A stretch of DNA of 64,000 nt from JAMHWF01 sp964371405 (lineage in GTDB: Bacteria; Pseudomonadota; Gammaproteobacteria; Burkholderiales; Burkholderiaceae_C): NCBI GenBank assembly GCA_964371405.1, contig CAYJLV010000009.1, positions 43,631 through 107,630 on the forward strand, read 5' to 3'. Below, one piece after another: positions 26,267 through 35,456 of the stretch. The translations under genes and the position numbers were made by a program. Within the stretch, counting starts at the first letter, position 1, and each line of letters opens with the position of its first letter. The notes beneath the pieces were generated by a model. It saw only the letters and a program-made list of their open reading frames with translations. It made no database searches and was not told the origin of the DNA.

Positions 26267-27748
26267 ATGACGACACCCTCACGCCCCGGTTCGCTCGGCA
26301 AGGACATGCGCACCTGGATCGACGAGCTCGACGCCGCCGGCGAGCTGATCCGCATCGACAAGCGGGTCGACCCGCTGACGCAGATGGGGTCGCTGCTCTA
26401 CCAGTCGCGCGAGAAGGCGCTGCTGTTCGAGAACCTGGCGCACGGCTGGCGCTCGCTCGGCCAGGCACCGGCGAACTTCCGCCATGCCGCGCTCGCCTTC
26501 GGCGCGCCGCAGGAGAAAGTCGTGCCGATGATCGCCGAACGCATGGGCAAGCTGATCGCGCCCGTGATGGTCGACGACGGTCCGGTCAAGGAAGTCAAGC
26601 TCAAGCGCGGCGAGTTCGACCTCACGCAGCTGCCGGTGCACATCGCCGGCGAACTCGACGGCGGGCCGGTCATCGGCTCGGGGCTGGTCGTCACCAAGGA
26701 CCCCGACACCGGGCAGCGCAACGTCAGCTTCCACCGGCTGCAGATCAAGGGGCCGAACAAGTCGGGCATCCTGCTCGTGCCGCGCCACACCTGGAAGAAC
26801 TACCAGAAGTACCAGGCGCGCAACGAGCCGATGCCGGTGGCGATTTTCATCGGCCACCATCCGCTGTACTACATGGCCGCCGCGACCACGGCCGCATACG
26901 GCCTCGACGAGTTCGAGATCGCAGGCGGCTACCTGAACCAGGCCGTGCCGCTCGTGAAATGCGAGACGGTGGATCTGGAGGTGCCGGCCAACGCCGAGCT
27001 GGTGCTCGAGGGCTTCATCCCGCCGCACGTGCGCGAGGACGAGGGCCCGTTCTCCGAGTTCCAGGACTACTACGCCACCGGCACCGGCAAGAACCCGATC
27101 GTCGAGTACACCTGCCTCACGCGGCGCCGCGACGCCATCTTCAAGAACCTGCAGAACGGCTCCGAGATGGAAGGCTGCGTCTTCCACAAGCTGCCGATGA
27201 GCGCGACCATCTTCCGGCGCCTGAAGGACGTCGGCGGCGGGCCGAACCTGCACAACGTGATGATCCTGCCGGGCGTGTTCGGCGTCGTCGTGCAGATGAC
27301 GCCGCGCGCCTGGGGCGAGGGCAAGAACCTGCTGCTGGCGGCGCTGTCGTCGGAGTACCAGCACCCCAAGGTGGCGATCGCCGTCGACGCCGACGTCGAC
27401 ATCTTCAACCCGAACGAGATCCTGTGGGCGCTGGCGACGCGCGTCGACCCCGACAAGGACGTCGTCGTCATCCCCGGCACGCACAACCACTCGATGGACG
27501 CGAGCCTCACCGAGCTGGGCGCGCCCGGCACCGGGCTGTGGCAGCGCTTCGGCTCCAAGATGCTGATCGACGCGACCGCGCCGCCGCCGGCCGACAAGGC
27601 GGCGCGCGCCAATTTCGAGCGCATCCGGCCGATCCATCCGGAGCTGCGCTTGGCGGACTTCGCCGCGGAGGCGTCGCAGCAGATCGTGCGCAACCTGCCG
27701 GCGCAATTCTTCGGCTCGCAGCTGCTGCGCCGCGACGGCGACAAGTAG
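26267..27748 (+). CDS. UbiD-family prenyl-FMN-dependent decarboxylase
   Basis: A 493-aa UbiD-family enzyme, which reversibly (de)carboxylates aromatic or alpha,beta-unsaturated acids using prenylated FMN. Recognisable segments are LIRIDKRVDPLTQMGSLLYQ, VIGSGLVVTKDPDTGQRNVSFHRLQ, the active-site stretch PFSEFQDYYATG, and HNHSMDASLTELGAPGTGLWQRFGSKMLIDAT. It heads an operon with a Bug-type binding protein and the UbiX cofactor synthase, and is divergent from an IclR regulator. That context argues for catabolism of an imported acid, not ubiquinone synthesis. The substrate is not predictable from sequence alone. Confidence 0.92.
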   Translation: MTTPSRPGSLGKDMRTWIDELDAAGELIRIDKRVDPLTQMGSLLYQSREKALLFENLAHGWRSLGQAPANFRHAALAFGAPQEKVVPMIAERMGKLIAPVMVDDGPVKEVKLKRGEFDLTQLPVHIAGELDGGPVIGSGLVVTKDPDTGQRNVSFHRLQIKGPNKSGILLVPRHTWKNYQKYQARNEPMPVAIFIGHHPLYYMAAATTAAYGLDEFEIAGGYLNQAVPLVKCETVDLEVPANAELVLEGFIPPHVREDEGPFSEFQDYYATGTGKNPIVEYTCLTRRRDAIFKNLQNGSEMEGCVFHKLPMSATIFRRLKDVGGGPNLHNVMILPGVFGVVVQMTPRAWGEGKNLLLAALSSEYQHPKVAIAVDADVDIFNPNEILWALATRVDPDKDVVVIPGTHNHSMDASLTELGAPGTGLWQRFGSKMLIDATAPPPADKAARANFERIRPIHPELRLADFAAEASQQIVRNLPAQFFGSQLLRRDGDK

Positions 27749-27785
27749 CGAAACAGCGTCCCGCGGGGCGCAGGAGGCTGGTGAC

Positions 27786-28754
27786 ATGGCAACGATGATC
27801 AGGCGGCTGTTCTGTGGGGCCCTGCTGCTGGGCGGACTGCTCGGCAGCGCGGCGGCGGTCTATCCCGACAAGCCGATCACGCTGGTGATCCCGGTGGCGG
27901 CGGGCGACGCCACCGACATCGCCGCGCGCATCATGGCCGAGGAGATGGCGCGGCTGCTCAAGGTGCCGGTGATGGTGTCGAACCTGCCCGGCGCCGGCGG
28001 TTTGCTCGGCGCGAAGTCGGTGGCCAAGGCGCCGAAGGACGGCTACACGCTGCTGTTCACGATCAACGCGGCGCTCACCTCCAACCGTATCCTGAATCCG
28101 CAGTCGGCTGGCTACGACCCGCTCGTCGACTTCACGCCGCTCGGCCTGACGACGCGCACGCCGATGGTGATCGCGGTGCGCGGCGACGCGCCCTACAAGA
28201 CGCTGGCCGAGATGGCGGCCCATGCGAAGACCCACCCGGGCAAGGTCAACGTGGGCACGGCCGGCACCGGCTCGATCGGTGACTTCACGGTGCAGATCGT
28301 CGGCGCGCAGACCGGCGCGCCGATGGAGATGGTGCCGTTCAAGGGCGCCGCGCCGTCGGTCTCGGCCCTGCAGGGCGGCCACATCGACGGCGCCGCCGTC
28401 GCGCTCGGCGTGATCGCCGGCCAGTTGAAGAGCGGCGCGCTGCGCGCCGTCGTGACGTCGACCAAGTCGCCCGAGTTCCCGACGATCCCGACCATGATCG
28501 AGCTCGGCTACGCGCGCGACCTCCTCGGCGTCTGGCTGGCCTTCTTCGCGCCGGCCGGCGTCGGCCCGGAGGTGTCGCGCGCGCTGGTGCCGGCGATCGA
28601 GAGCGTCGCGCGCGACCCGGCTGTCGCCGCCAAGCTGGCGCCGCTGGGCGTGGTGCAGGACTACCGGTCGCCCGAGGCGCTGCAGGTCGAGATCCGCGCC
28701 GAGCAGCGCGTGGTCGAGGAAATGATCGGCCGGGCCGGGCGCGGCAAGCCGTAG
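27786..28754 (+). CDS. Bug/TctC-family periplasmic solute-binding protein
   Basis: A 322-aa tripartite-tricarboxylate-type receptor. The signal peptide spans about residues 1-24 (RRLFCGALLLGGLLGSAAA). The family opening YPDKPITLVIPVAAGDATDIAAR and the segments SNLPGAGGLLGAKSVAKAPKDGYTLL and VNVGTAGTGSIGDF are clear. It binds a carboxylated ligand in the periplasm. No TctA/TctB membrane genes are adjacent, as is usual for the many orphan Bug proteins of Burkholderiales. Its place between UbiD and UbiX suggests the ligand is the acid decarboxylated by UbiD. GGAGG precedes the start. Confidence 0.9.
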   Translation: MATMIRRLFCGALLLGGLLGSAAAVYPDKPITLVIPVAAGDATDIAARIMAEEMARLLKVPVMVSNLPGAGGLLGAKSVAKAPKDGYTLLFTINAALTSNRILNPQSAGYDPLVDFTPLGLTTRTPMVIAVRGDAPYKTLAEMAAHAKTHPGKVNVGTAGTGSIGDFTVQIVGAQTGAPMEMVPFKGAAPSVSALQGGHIDGAAVALGVIAGQLKSGALRAVVTSTKSPEFPTIPTMIELGYARDLLGVWLAFFAPAGVGPEVSRALVPAIESVARDPAVAAKLAPLGVVQDYRSPEALQVEIRAEQRVVEEMIGRAGRGKP

Positions 28755-28785
28755 CGCACCGCAGGGCGAGCCCGGAGATTTCCCG

Positions 28786-29379
28786 ATGAGCCTGCCCCTG
28801 ATCGTGGCGATCACCGGCGCCACCGGCGTCGTCTACGGCGTCGAGCTGCTGCGCGTGCTCAAGTCGCTCGGCCAGCCGACGCACCTGATCCTCAGCGAGG
28901 CCGCGGGCCTGAACCTCTCGATCGAGACCGACGTGTCGCTCGACGAGGTGCGCGCGCTGGCCGACGTCGTCCACAGCAACAAGGATGTCGGCGCGGCGGT
29001 GGCCAGCGGGTCGTTCCGCACGCGCGGCATGATCGTCGCGCCGTGCACCGTCAAGACGCTGTCGGCAATCGCCAACTCGTTCACCTGCAACCTGATCGTG
29101 CGCGCCGCCGACGTCCAGCTCAAGGAGGGCCGCAAGCTGGTGCTGATGGTGCGCGAGACGCCGCTGCACAAGGGGCATCTCGACCTGATGCGGCGCGCGG
29201 CCGACTGCGGTGCCGTCATCCTGCCGCCGATGCCGGCCTTCTACCACCGGCCGGTGACGATCCTCGATCTGATCCGCCAGAGCGTGGGCAAGGCGCTCGA
29301 CCAGTTCGGCATCGAGCACGACCTGTTCGAGCGCTGGGCCGGGCGCGCCGGGCAGCTGGCCGTGCGCGTCGCACAGTAG
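28786..29379 (+). CDS. ubiX: UbiX flavin prenyltransferase
   Basis: A 197-aa enzyme that attaches a dimethylallyl group to FMN, making the cofactor needed by UbiD. The FMN-binding start is AITGATGVVYGVELL. SGSFRTRGMIVAPCTVKTLS and RKLVLMVRETPLHKGHLDLM are family hallmarks, and VRETPL with its Glu/Arg is catalytic in UbiX. It lies 31 bp after the Bug gene, third in the operon. CGGAG precedes the ATG. Confidence 0.94.
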   Translation: MSLPLIVAITGATGVVYGVELLRVLKSLGQPTHLILSEAAGLNLSIETDVSLDEVRALADVVHSNKDVGAAVASGSFRTRGMIVAPCTVKTLSAIANSFTCNLIVRAADVQLKEGRKLVLMVRETPLHKGHLDLMRRAADCGAVILPPMPAFYHRPVTILDLIRQSVGKALDQFGIEHDLFERWAGRAGQLAVRVAQ

Positions 29380-29482
29380 CGGCCGCGGCCGGCAGGCCGC
29401 ACTGGCCGCGTTTGCATCGGCGGCAGCGGGGGCGTCGCGGCGCCGCTTGTGCGACGACCCGTGCCGACGCAGTATCGGGCGC

Positions 29483-30343
29483 ATGAAGCTCGTCACCTGG
29501 AACATCCAGTGGGGCCGCGGCGCCGACGGCCGCGTCGACCTCGCGCGCATCGTGCGCGAGCTGCGTCGCGTTGCCGGCGACGACGCCGACGTGATCTGCC
29601 TGCAGGAGGTGTCGGACGCCCACGACCGGCTGCCCGGCTGCGACGGCAGCGACCAGTTCGCGCAGCTCGCCGCGCTGCTGCCCGGCTTCGAGCCGGTGGC
29701 CGGCATCGCGACCGACACGCGGCCGCGCGACGGCGCACCGCGCAAGCGCTTCGGCAACCTGCTGCTGTCGCGCTGGCCGGTGCGCCAGGCGCTGCGCCAC
29801 CTGCTGCCTTGGCCGGCCGAGGACGGCGTGCGCAGCATGCAGCGCGTGGCCGTCGAGGCGACGCTCGACACGCCGCTCGGCCTGCTGCGCGTGACGACGA
29901 CGCACCTCGAGTACTACGCGGCGCGCCAGCGTGCCGCGCAGGTCGAGCGCCTGCGCGAGCTGCAGCGCGAGGCGGCGGCGCATGCTCGGGAGCAGCGCCC
30001 GGGCAGTGCGACGGAGGGCGCATTCGAGCCGGTGCCGCGCGGCGCGCCCGCCGTGCTGGCAGGCGATCTCAACTGTCTTCCCGACGACCCGGCGCTGGCG
30101 CGCCTGCTCGAACCGATCGACGCGGCCACGCCGCCGTATCGCGACGCCTGGCCTCTCGCGCACCCGGGCCGGCCGCACGAGGCCACCGTCGGCCTCCACG
30201 ACAAGGCGCAGTGGCCCGGCGAGCCGTTCACCTTCGACTTCGTGCTCGTCAGCGACGATCTTGCCGGCCGCGTGCGCGATGTGCGCGTCGACGCGGCGAG
30301 CGATGCGTCGGACCACCAGCCGGTGCTGCTCGATCTCGGCTGA
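29483..30343 (+). CDS. Endonuclease/exonuclease/phosphatase family protein
   Basis: A 286-aa EEP-superfamily metal-dependent phosphodiesterase. It opens MKLVTWNIQWGRGADGRVDL, with the metal-binding Glu in VICLQEV. Next come TTHLEYYAARQR, the AGDLNCLPDD motif and the closing SDASDHQPVLLDL (Asp-His pair). No signal peptide. Family members cleave nucleic acids or phospholipid head groups; the target is unknown. Single gene. Confidence 0.88.
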   Translation: MKLVTWNIQWGRGADGRVDLARIVRELRRVAGDDADVICLQEVSDAHDRLPGCDGSDQFAQLAALLPGFEPVAGIATDTRPRDGAPRKRFGNLLLSRWPVRQALRHLLPWPAEDGVRSMQRVAVEATLDTPLGLLRVTTTHLEYYAARQRAAQVERLRELQREAAAHAREQRPGSATEGAFEPVPRGAPAVLAGDLNCLPDDPALARLLEPIDAATPPYRDAWPLAHPGRPHEATVGLHDKAQWPGEPFTFDFVLVSDDLAGRVRDVRVDAASDASDHQPVLLDLG

Positions 30344-30364
30344 GCAAGCGGCGCGCGGTGCAGC

Positions 30365-31039
30365 TCAGGCCTTGGCTTCGCGCTCGGCGTCGAGCTCGAA
30401 GCGCGCGTCGCCCACCGCCTTCTCGGGCCACAGCGGGTAGGCGACGGCGAAGTCGGCCGCGATGCGCTCGATCGGCACGTCGCTGAAGGTGCCGCGCTGC
30501 GCCACGTATTCCATGTGGCGGCGGCCCTCGCGGTCGTAGGGGTGGTAGAGCGAATCGGCGCGGCCGTCCCATTCCAGCGGCAGCACGCCGAAACGATCGC
30601 ACAGCTCGATGTTGAACGCCGGTGTCGCCTTGACCCAGGCGCCGTCGACCCACAGCTCGGCGTAGCCGTGCCACATGTAGAGGTCGGTCTGCATCAGCTG
30701 GTGCATGCGCTCGGTCGAGAGATGGTTGCGCACGTCGGCGAAACCGACGCGCGCCGCGATGCCCGAGGCGCGCGCCGCGGCGGCCAGCAGCGCGGCCTTG
30801 GTCACGCACCAGCCGTAGCCGACTTCGATGACGCGGCTCGCGCGCGTGCCCTCGACGGTGAGGTCGATGCGATAGGGGTCGTAGCGGAAGCCGTCGCGCA
30901 CGGCGTAGTACAGCGATATCGCGCGCTCGCGCTCGTCGGCGCCGCGGCAGGCGCCGCGCGCGAAGGCGACCACGGCGGGGTGGTCGCTGTCGATCATCGG
31001 CGCGGGGGCCAGGGTGGCGGGGTCGGGCTGCTCGGTCAT
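30365..31039 (-). CDS. Transglutaminase-like cysteine protease-fold protein
   Basis: A 224-aa protein of the transglutaminase-like superfamily. The catalytic cysteine is in GYGWCVTKAALLAAAARASGI, the histidine in WHGYAELWVDGAW, and the acidic residue follows. Bacterial members are mostly proteases or amidases of uncertain substrate. No export signal. The start is well supported by GAAGGAG upstream. Confidence 0.87.
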   Translation of the reverse strand: MTEQPDPATLAPAPMIDSDHPAVVAFARGACRGADERERAISLYYAVRDGFRYDPYRIDLTVEGTRASRVIEVGYGWCVTKAALLAAAARASGIAARVGFADVRNHLSTERMHQLMQTDLYMWHGYAELWVDGAWVKATPAFNIELCDRFGVLPLEWDGRADSLYHPYDREGRRHMEYVAQRGTFSDVPIERIAADFAVAYPLWPEKAVGDARFELDAEREAKA

Positions 31040-31100
31040 CGGGGGTGCTCCTTCGTCGCCCCGACTATACGAGGCGCAGCAGGCACCGGCCGGCCGCGCT

Positions 31101-31520
31101 TCATGGCGCGATGCGGCTCCAGTACCGTTCGACGGCGCCGTCGTCGATCTCGTATGGCTTCGTGCCGGCCCGCTGCGCGACCGGCAGCCGGACCGCCGGC
31201 GCTGCACACCGCATGTCGGCGGGCACGCGGATTTCCAGCGGCAGGCCGCGGAAGCGGTGCACCGCGGCCTTCAGGGCACCCGTCGCGCCCGGCCCGCAGA
31301 TGTCCAAGGCGATCGAGCTCGGACGGCGCGCCATCACCGCGGCTTCGAGAGCGTCGAGGCCGTCGAAGACTCGTCCCGCGAAGACGTATCGATCGATGTG
31401 CACCGCGATGGGCGGTTCGTCGGCAGCAGGCTGGCCGAACGCGGGCGTGATGGCCAGCGCGAACGCTGCGGGCAGGGCGAGCCTGCGAACTGAGCTCATG
31501 CCAACACGGAGGGGGTTCAT
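31101..31520 (-). CDS. Exported hypothetical protein, 139 aa
   Basis: A signal peptide ends near residue 30 (ALPAAFALAITPAFGQ). The mature part has IAVHIDRYVFAGRVFDGLDALEAAVMARR and two cysteines (DICGPG and DMRCAAP) that could form a disulphide. ExbD-like sensor proteins use a similar beta-strand pattern, but no assignment is safe. CAGGAG is before the ATG. It is divergent from the LysR gene (94 bp), which may regulate it. Confidence 0.7.
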   Translation of the reverse strand: MNPLRVGMSSVRRLALPAAFALAITPAFGQPAADEPPIAVHIDRYVFAGRVFDGLDALEAAVMARRPSSIALDICGPGATGALKAAVHRFRGLPLEIRVPADMRCAAPAVRLPVAQRAGTKPYEIDDGAVERYWSRIAP

Positions 31521-31614
31521 GGTGCGCTCCTGGTGATCTAATGGAACTTCATTCTTGGTGAGCCGTCCGCCGCGCTCAAACGACGATTGCTCACCGCAGG
31601 CATGAGGCGAACGC

Positions 31615-32595
31615 ATGGATGCGCAACGGTTACCCCGCTTGTCGCTCGACCTGTTGCGGGGCTTTCGCGCCGCGGCGCGTCACCTGAGCTTCACGCGAGC
31701 CGCGCAGGAGCTGTTCGTCACGCAACCTGCGGTCAGCCGCGAGATACGGACGCTCGAAGAGCAGCTCGGCACGCCGCTGTTCACCCGCGTCAACCGCGGG
31801 CTTCGTCTCACGCGGGCCGGCGAGGATCTCTACCGCGCCGTTGACGAGGCGCTCGCGATGATCGAGGCGGCGACGCAGCGTGTCGTCGGTGGCGGCAGGG
31901 GCCTCGCGGTCACGACCACCGTGCCGCTCGCGTCGACGTGGCTGGTGCCGCGCCTGCCGCAGTTTGCGCAGTTGCATCCCGAGGTGGACCTGCGCGTCGT
32001 CGCGAGCAATGACACGCTCGACCTCGCGCGCGAGCGTCTCGACGTCGCGATCCGGCACGTGCGGCGCGGGAATGCCGCCCGAGCCGGGGAGCGCTTGTGC
32101 GACTACCGCATCTTTCCGGTGTGCGCGCCGCATCTCGCGCAAGATCGCTCAAGGCCGCTGCGCACCGCGGGCGACCTTTCCCGCCACACGCTGCTCGACT
32201 TCGAGACGGTGCGCGACGCCCGACCCTGGTCCGACTGGATGCTGTGGTTCGACGCGAAGGCGGTCGCTCCCGTGAAAGGCGCCGGATCGCTGCGCTTCTC
32301 GCATTACGACCAGGTCGTGCATGCGGCCGTCGAGGGCAGCGGCGTCGCGGTCGGGCGGTGGCCGCACCTGGCGCGCCAGCTGCAGGACGGTGTGCTGATC
32401 GCTCCGTTCGGCATCGATGGCGTGATCGAGTTCGGCGCTTTTCACGTCGTCGCCGCCGAGACCGTGCGCCGGCCGGAGGTCGAAGCCTTCGTCGCATGGC
32501 TGCATGCCGAGGCGGCACGCGACGCTGTTGCGGTGCAGGCGGTGGCCAGCGGACGCAGGCGCCGTGCGCGGGTCGCCCCGTTGACTGCGGGCTGA
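31615..32595 (+). CDS. LysR-family transcriptional regulator (GcvA-like)
   Basis: A 326-aa regulator. The N-terminal helix-turn-helix is LSLDLLRGFRAAARHLSFTRAAQELFVTQPAVSREIRTLEE. The effector-binding periplasmic-protein-like domain runs from about residue 95 (VTTTVPLASTWLVPRLPQF). It resembles the GcvA/AmpR subgroup. It is divergent from the 139-aa exported protein gene, and a GFA-family gene follows on the same strand 5 bp downstream. Either is a candidate target. Confidence 0.9.
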   Translation: MDAQRLPRLSLDLLRGFRAAARHLSFTRAAQELFVTQPAVSREIRTLEEQLGTPLFTRVNRGLRLTRAGEDLYRAVDEALAMIEAATQRVVGGGRGLAVTTTVPLASTWLVPRLPQFAQLHPEVDLRVVASNDTLDLARERLDVAIRHVRRGNAARAGERLCDYRIFPVCAPHLAQDRSRPLRTAGDLSRHTLLDFETVRDARPWSDWMLWFDAKAVAPVKGAGSLRFSHYDQVVHAAVEGSGVAVGRWPHLARQLQDGVLIAPFGIDGVIEFGAFHVVAAETVRRPEVEAFVAWLHAEAARDAVAVQAVASGRRRRARVAPLTAG

Positions 32596-32600
32596 GGGCC

Positions 32601-33032
32601 GTGGCAGGCACTGCATCGCCCGATGTGCGCCGCGGCGGCTGCCAGTGCGGCGCGGTGCGCTACGAACTGCGTGGACCGGTCCGAAAGGTCTACGTGTGCC
32701 ACTGCCGCGAGTGCCGCAAGCAGTCGGCGTCGGCATTCGGCGTTTCCGTCTTCGTGGACCGCGACAGCGTGCGCCTGACGCAGGGCGCTCCGAAGACATG
32801 GTCGCGCCCGACGGACAGCGGCAACGTGCTCGAATGCGTGTTCTGTCCCGGTTGCGGATCGCGCCTGTGGCACCGGCGCGTCGGCGACGCGACGACGATC
32901 AGCCTCAAGGGCGGGTCCCTTGACGATCCGCCCGACCTGACCGACGCGCTGCACATCTGGACGCAAAGCAGGATGCGCGGTGTCGTCGTACCTGAAGGAG
33001 CGACGTGCTGGCCGCAGGCGCCGCCGCCCTGA
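32601..33032 (+). CDS. GFA-family (CENP-V/GFA) zinc protein
   Basis: A 143-aa protein of the glutathione-dependent formaldehyde-activating (Gfa) family, a small zinc-binding beta fold. Zinc ligands are visible as GGCQCGAVRYE, CHCRECRKQS and FCPGCGSRLW. In Gfa the reaction is condensation of formaldehyde with glutathione, but most homologues are unassigned. I use the GTG at 32601, only 5 bp after the LysR stop, so it is likely co-transcribed. Confidence 0.88.
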   Translation: MAGTASPDVRRGGCQCGAVRYELRGPVRKVYVCHCRECRKQSASAFGVSVFVDRDSVRLTQGAPKTWSRPTDSGNVLECVFCPGCGSRLWHRRVGDATTISLKGGSLDDPPDLTDALHIWTQSRMRGVVVPEGATCWPQAPPP

Positions 33033-33136
33033 AGCGCTGGAGCGGCACGCTTTGCAGCGCTTCGCGCCGCGTCAACACGGCAGCAACATGGCGCGCGTAC
33101 CGTCGCGACATCGAGGGGTGCAAGGGGAGGATTGCA

Positions 33137-33637
33137 ATGAAGTTGTCGCGCGACTGGTTCACGCCGTTGACGACGGGTGCGTTCGTGCTGCTGGCCGTCA
33201 CCGGCGTGCTGCTGTTCTTTCACCTCGACATGGGGCTCAACAAGGTGGCGCACGAATGGCTGAGCTGGGTGCTGCTGGTCGCAGCGGCCGGGCACGTCGC
33301 GACCAACTTCGGCGCGCTGAAGCGCCACCTCGCCGGCACGCGGGGCCGCGCGATCATCGGTGCCTTCGCGCTGCTGCTGGGGCTGAGCTTCGTGCCGCTG
33401 GGCGGTAACGCCGAGCCGCCGTTCGCCGGCGTGGTGCACGCGCTGGCGCGCGCGCCGCTGCCCGTCGTCGCGCAGGTCGCCGGCGTGTCGGAGCCGGTGC
33501 TGCACAAGCGGCTGCTCGCGGCGGGCGTGCGGGTCGAAGACTCGCAGGGCTCGATCGAGGCAGCCGTCGGCCCGGGGCTGCGACCCCAGGTCGAGGCGCT
33601 GCGGGCCGCCGTCGCCGCTGCTGCGCCGACCCGCTGA
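33137..33637 (+). CDS. DUF4405-like membrane protein
   Basis: A 166-aa inner-membrane protein with three hydrophobic segments (about 10-30, 41-58, 72-90). The first part (LTTGAFVLLAVTGVLLFFHLD...HEWLSWVLLVAAAGHVATNF) resembles DUF4405, a cytochrome b-like four-helix family in which the histidines bind heme. His29, His39 and His53 fit that pattern. The soluble C-terminal tail of about 70 residues is not recognised. AAGGGGAGG sits upstream of the ATG. Confidence 0.7.
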   Translation: MKLSRDWFTPLTTGAFVLLAVTGVLLFFHLDMGLNKVAHEWLSWVLLVAAAGHVATNFGALKRHLAGTRGRAIIGAFALLLGLSFVPLGGNAEPPFAGVVHALARAPLPVVAQVAGVSEPVLHKRLLAAGVRVEDSQGSIEAAVGPGLRPQVEALRAAVAAAAPTR

Positions 33638-33723
33638 CCGCACCGGGCCGCCCCCGGGCGGGCCGGAGCGGACGGCGGCCTTGAGACCCGCGCGGATATC
33701 GCGCCAAGGCTAAGGTCGCGGTC

Positions 33724-34038
33724 ATGACGCTGCGGATCCTGCTGTACCGCTACTTGTTCTTCGGCTGGCTGTTTCGCGATGTCAACCGCGGCAGCCGGCT
33801 CGAGCGCGCGCTCGCATGGCGCCACAACTGCGCGCAGGCGCGCTGGCTGCCGACCTACATGCGGCGCTGGCTGGTGCTCGGCGTGCTGTCCTACGGCGCG
33901 GGCGCCTTCGTCGAAGGCGTGTTCGGCGCGACGCTGGCCTCGTGCCTGCTCTACCTGCCCGGCGCGCTGAGCGTGCCGGTCAATGCCGTCATCGTCACCG
34001 CCTGGGCCGGGTTGAAGCTGCTGCCGCCGCCGCTCTGA
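33724..34038 (+). CDS. Small membrane protein, 104 aa
   Basis: It begins MTLRILLYRYLFFGWLFRDV and has two clear later membrane segments (LVLGVLSYGAGAFVEGVFGATLASCLLYL and VPVNAVIVTAWAGLKLL). The loop between is rich in Arg and Trp (RHNCAQARWLPTYMRRW). No family recognised. The ATG is preceded by a weak ribosome binding site. Confidence 0.65.
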   Translation: MTLRILLYRYLFFGWLFRDVNRGSRLERALAWRHNCAQARWLPTYMRRWLVLGVLSYGAGAFVEGVFGATLASCLLYLPGALSVPVNAVIVTAWAGLKLLPPPL

Positions 34039-34135
34039 TCCGCCGCACAGCGCGCGTCGCATGCCGATGGGGCGGCCGGTCCCCGTCGATGCCATTCATG
34101 CGCTACAACACAGCACCGACACCACGACGCCGACG

Positions 34136-34585
34136 ATGTACTCGAAACTCCTGGTTCCCTTCGACGGCAGCGAGACCGCGCAGCGCGCGCTCGCCGCCGC
34201 GGCCGACATCGCGCGGCTGGCCGGCGCAACGCTGCGCTTGCTGCACGTCGTCGATCCGCTGGTGCACACCAGCGGCTTCGAGACCCCCGAGGTCTACCTG
34301 CGCGACTGCGTGCCGGCGATGCAGCGCACCGGTGAACAGGTGCTCGCGCAGGCGCGCGCCGCGGCCGAGGCGGCGGGCGTGCGCAGCGTCGAGACCGAGT
34401 TGCAGACGAGCCGGGGCGCCCGCGTCGCCGAACTGATCGTCGGCGAGGCCAGGCGCTGCGGCGCCGGGCTGATCGTGCTTGGCACGCACGGCCGCCGCGG
34501 CATCGACCGCGCGCTGCTCGGCAGCGACGCCGAGCGTGTCGCGCGCAGCGCGCCGATGCCGGTGCTGCTGGTGCGGCCCGGGTAG
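34136..34585 (+). CDS. Universal stress protein (UspA family)
   Basis: A 149-aa UspA-fold protein. It starts MYSKLLVPFDGSETAQRALAA, and the nucleotide-binding signature GTHGRRGIDRALLGSDAERVARSAPMPVLLV has the G-2x-G-9x-G-S/T-like spacing of ATP-binding members. Such proteins help survival under starvation and oxidative stress. I place the start at 34136; an upstream ATG at 34061 would add 25 residues not seen in the family. Confidence 0.92.
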   Translation: MYSKLLVPFDGSETAQRALAAAADIARLAGATLRLLHVVDPLVHTSGFETPEVYLRDCVPAMQRTGEQVLAQARAAAEAAGVRSVETELQTSRGARVAELIVGEARRCGAGLIVLGTHGRRGIDRALLGSDAERVARSAPMPVLLVRPG

Positions 34586-34656
34586 CCGCGTTGCGCGGCG
34601 CAGCTCGTTGCGCGCCGCGGCACGCGCCGGGTGCGATGCGATGATCGCGGCGCTCC

Positions 34657-35444
34657 ATGCGCGAACCGCACCCCTCCGAAGTCGCGGCGACGCCGTTCGC
34701 GCGCCGCGCGACGCTGCCCGTCACGCTGCTGGTGCAGGCTGCCGTCTCGGCTGCCATTCTCGCGCCCACCGTCGCCGCGCCGCGCATGCTGCCGGCGCTG
34801 GGTCTCGGCGCGGTGGCGGTCGGCATCGACATCGCCGTCGTCTACTTCGGCGCGATGCTGTCGAGCCAGTGGGGTGCGGCGCTGGTGCGGCGCTGGGGGG
34901 CCGATCCGCACCAGCCAGGCCGCGCTCGTCGCCTGCGTGGCGGGGCTCGGCCTCGTCAGCGTGCCGCAACTCGGCGCTGCGATCGCCGGCGCCTTGCTCC
35001 TGGGCGTCGGCTACGGGCCGATCACGCCAGCCAGCTCGCAGATGCTGGCGCGCACCACGCCGCCGGAGCGCTACGCGCTCGTGTTCTCCGTCAAGCAGAC
35101 CGGCGTACCGCTGGGCGGCGCGCTCGCCGGGCTGATGGTGCCGGTGGTGCTCGACGCCGCCGGCATCGCGTAGTCGCTGGCGCAGATCGCCGCGCTCTGC
35201 GTCGCCGGCGTCGTGCTGGCCGAGCCGCTGCGCTGCGCGCTCGATGCCGCACGCCGACGCCGCGACGGCGACCGCGGGCAGCCTGTTCTTCACCTACCTC
35301 GGCGTCGTCGTCGGACCGCCGCTGTTCGGCGCCGCGGGCAGCGCCTTCGGCTCGCTCGGCGCTGCGTTCGCGCTGCTCGCGCTGCCGCTGGTGTGGGTGG
35401 TGTGGATGCTGGCGGTGGCCGACTGGAGTGAGACGGCACGTTGA
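34657..35444 (+). pseudogene. Decayed MFS transporter gene
   Basis: Remains of a major facilitator transporter. The first two helices read in one frame from ATG 34657 (VTLLVQAAVSAAILAPTVAAP...). At a run of six G (34895-34900) the frame shifts, and the continuation SQAALVACVAGLGLVSVPQLG...VKQTGVPLGGALAGLM is in the next frame. That frame meets a TAG at 35171-35173. A last helix pair (SLFFTYLGVVVGPPLFGAAG) is in a third frame. The total length is only about 260 codons, so helices from the second half are also missing. Several independent lesions make true decay more likely than sequence error. Confidence 0.85.
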
Positions 35445-35456
35445 GCCGCCGCGGGG

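Noticed and set aside
34631..35173. Separate 180-aa transporter gene
   Set aside because: It is the middle portion of a broken MFS gene. The frame starts inside it and stops at an in-frame TAG.
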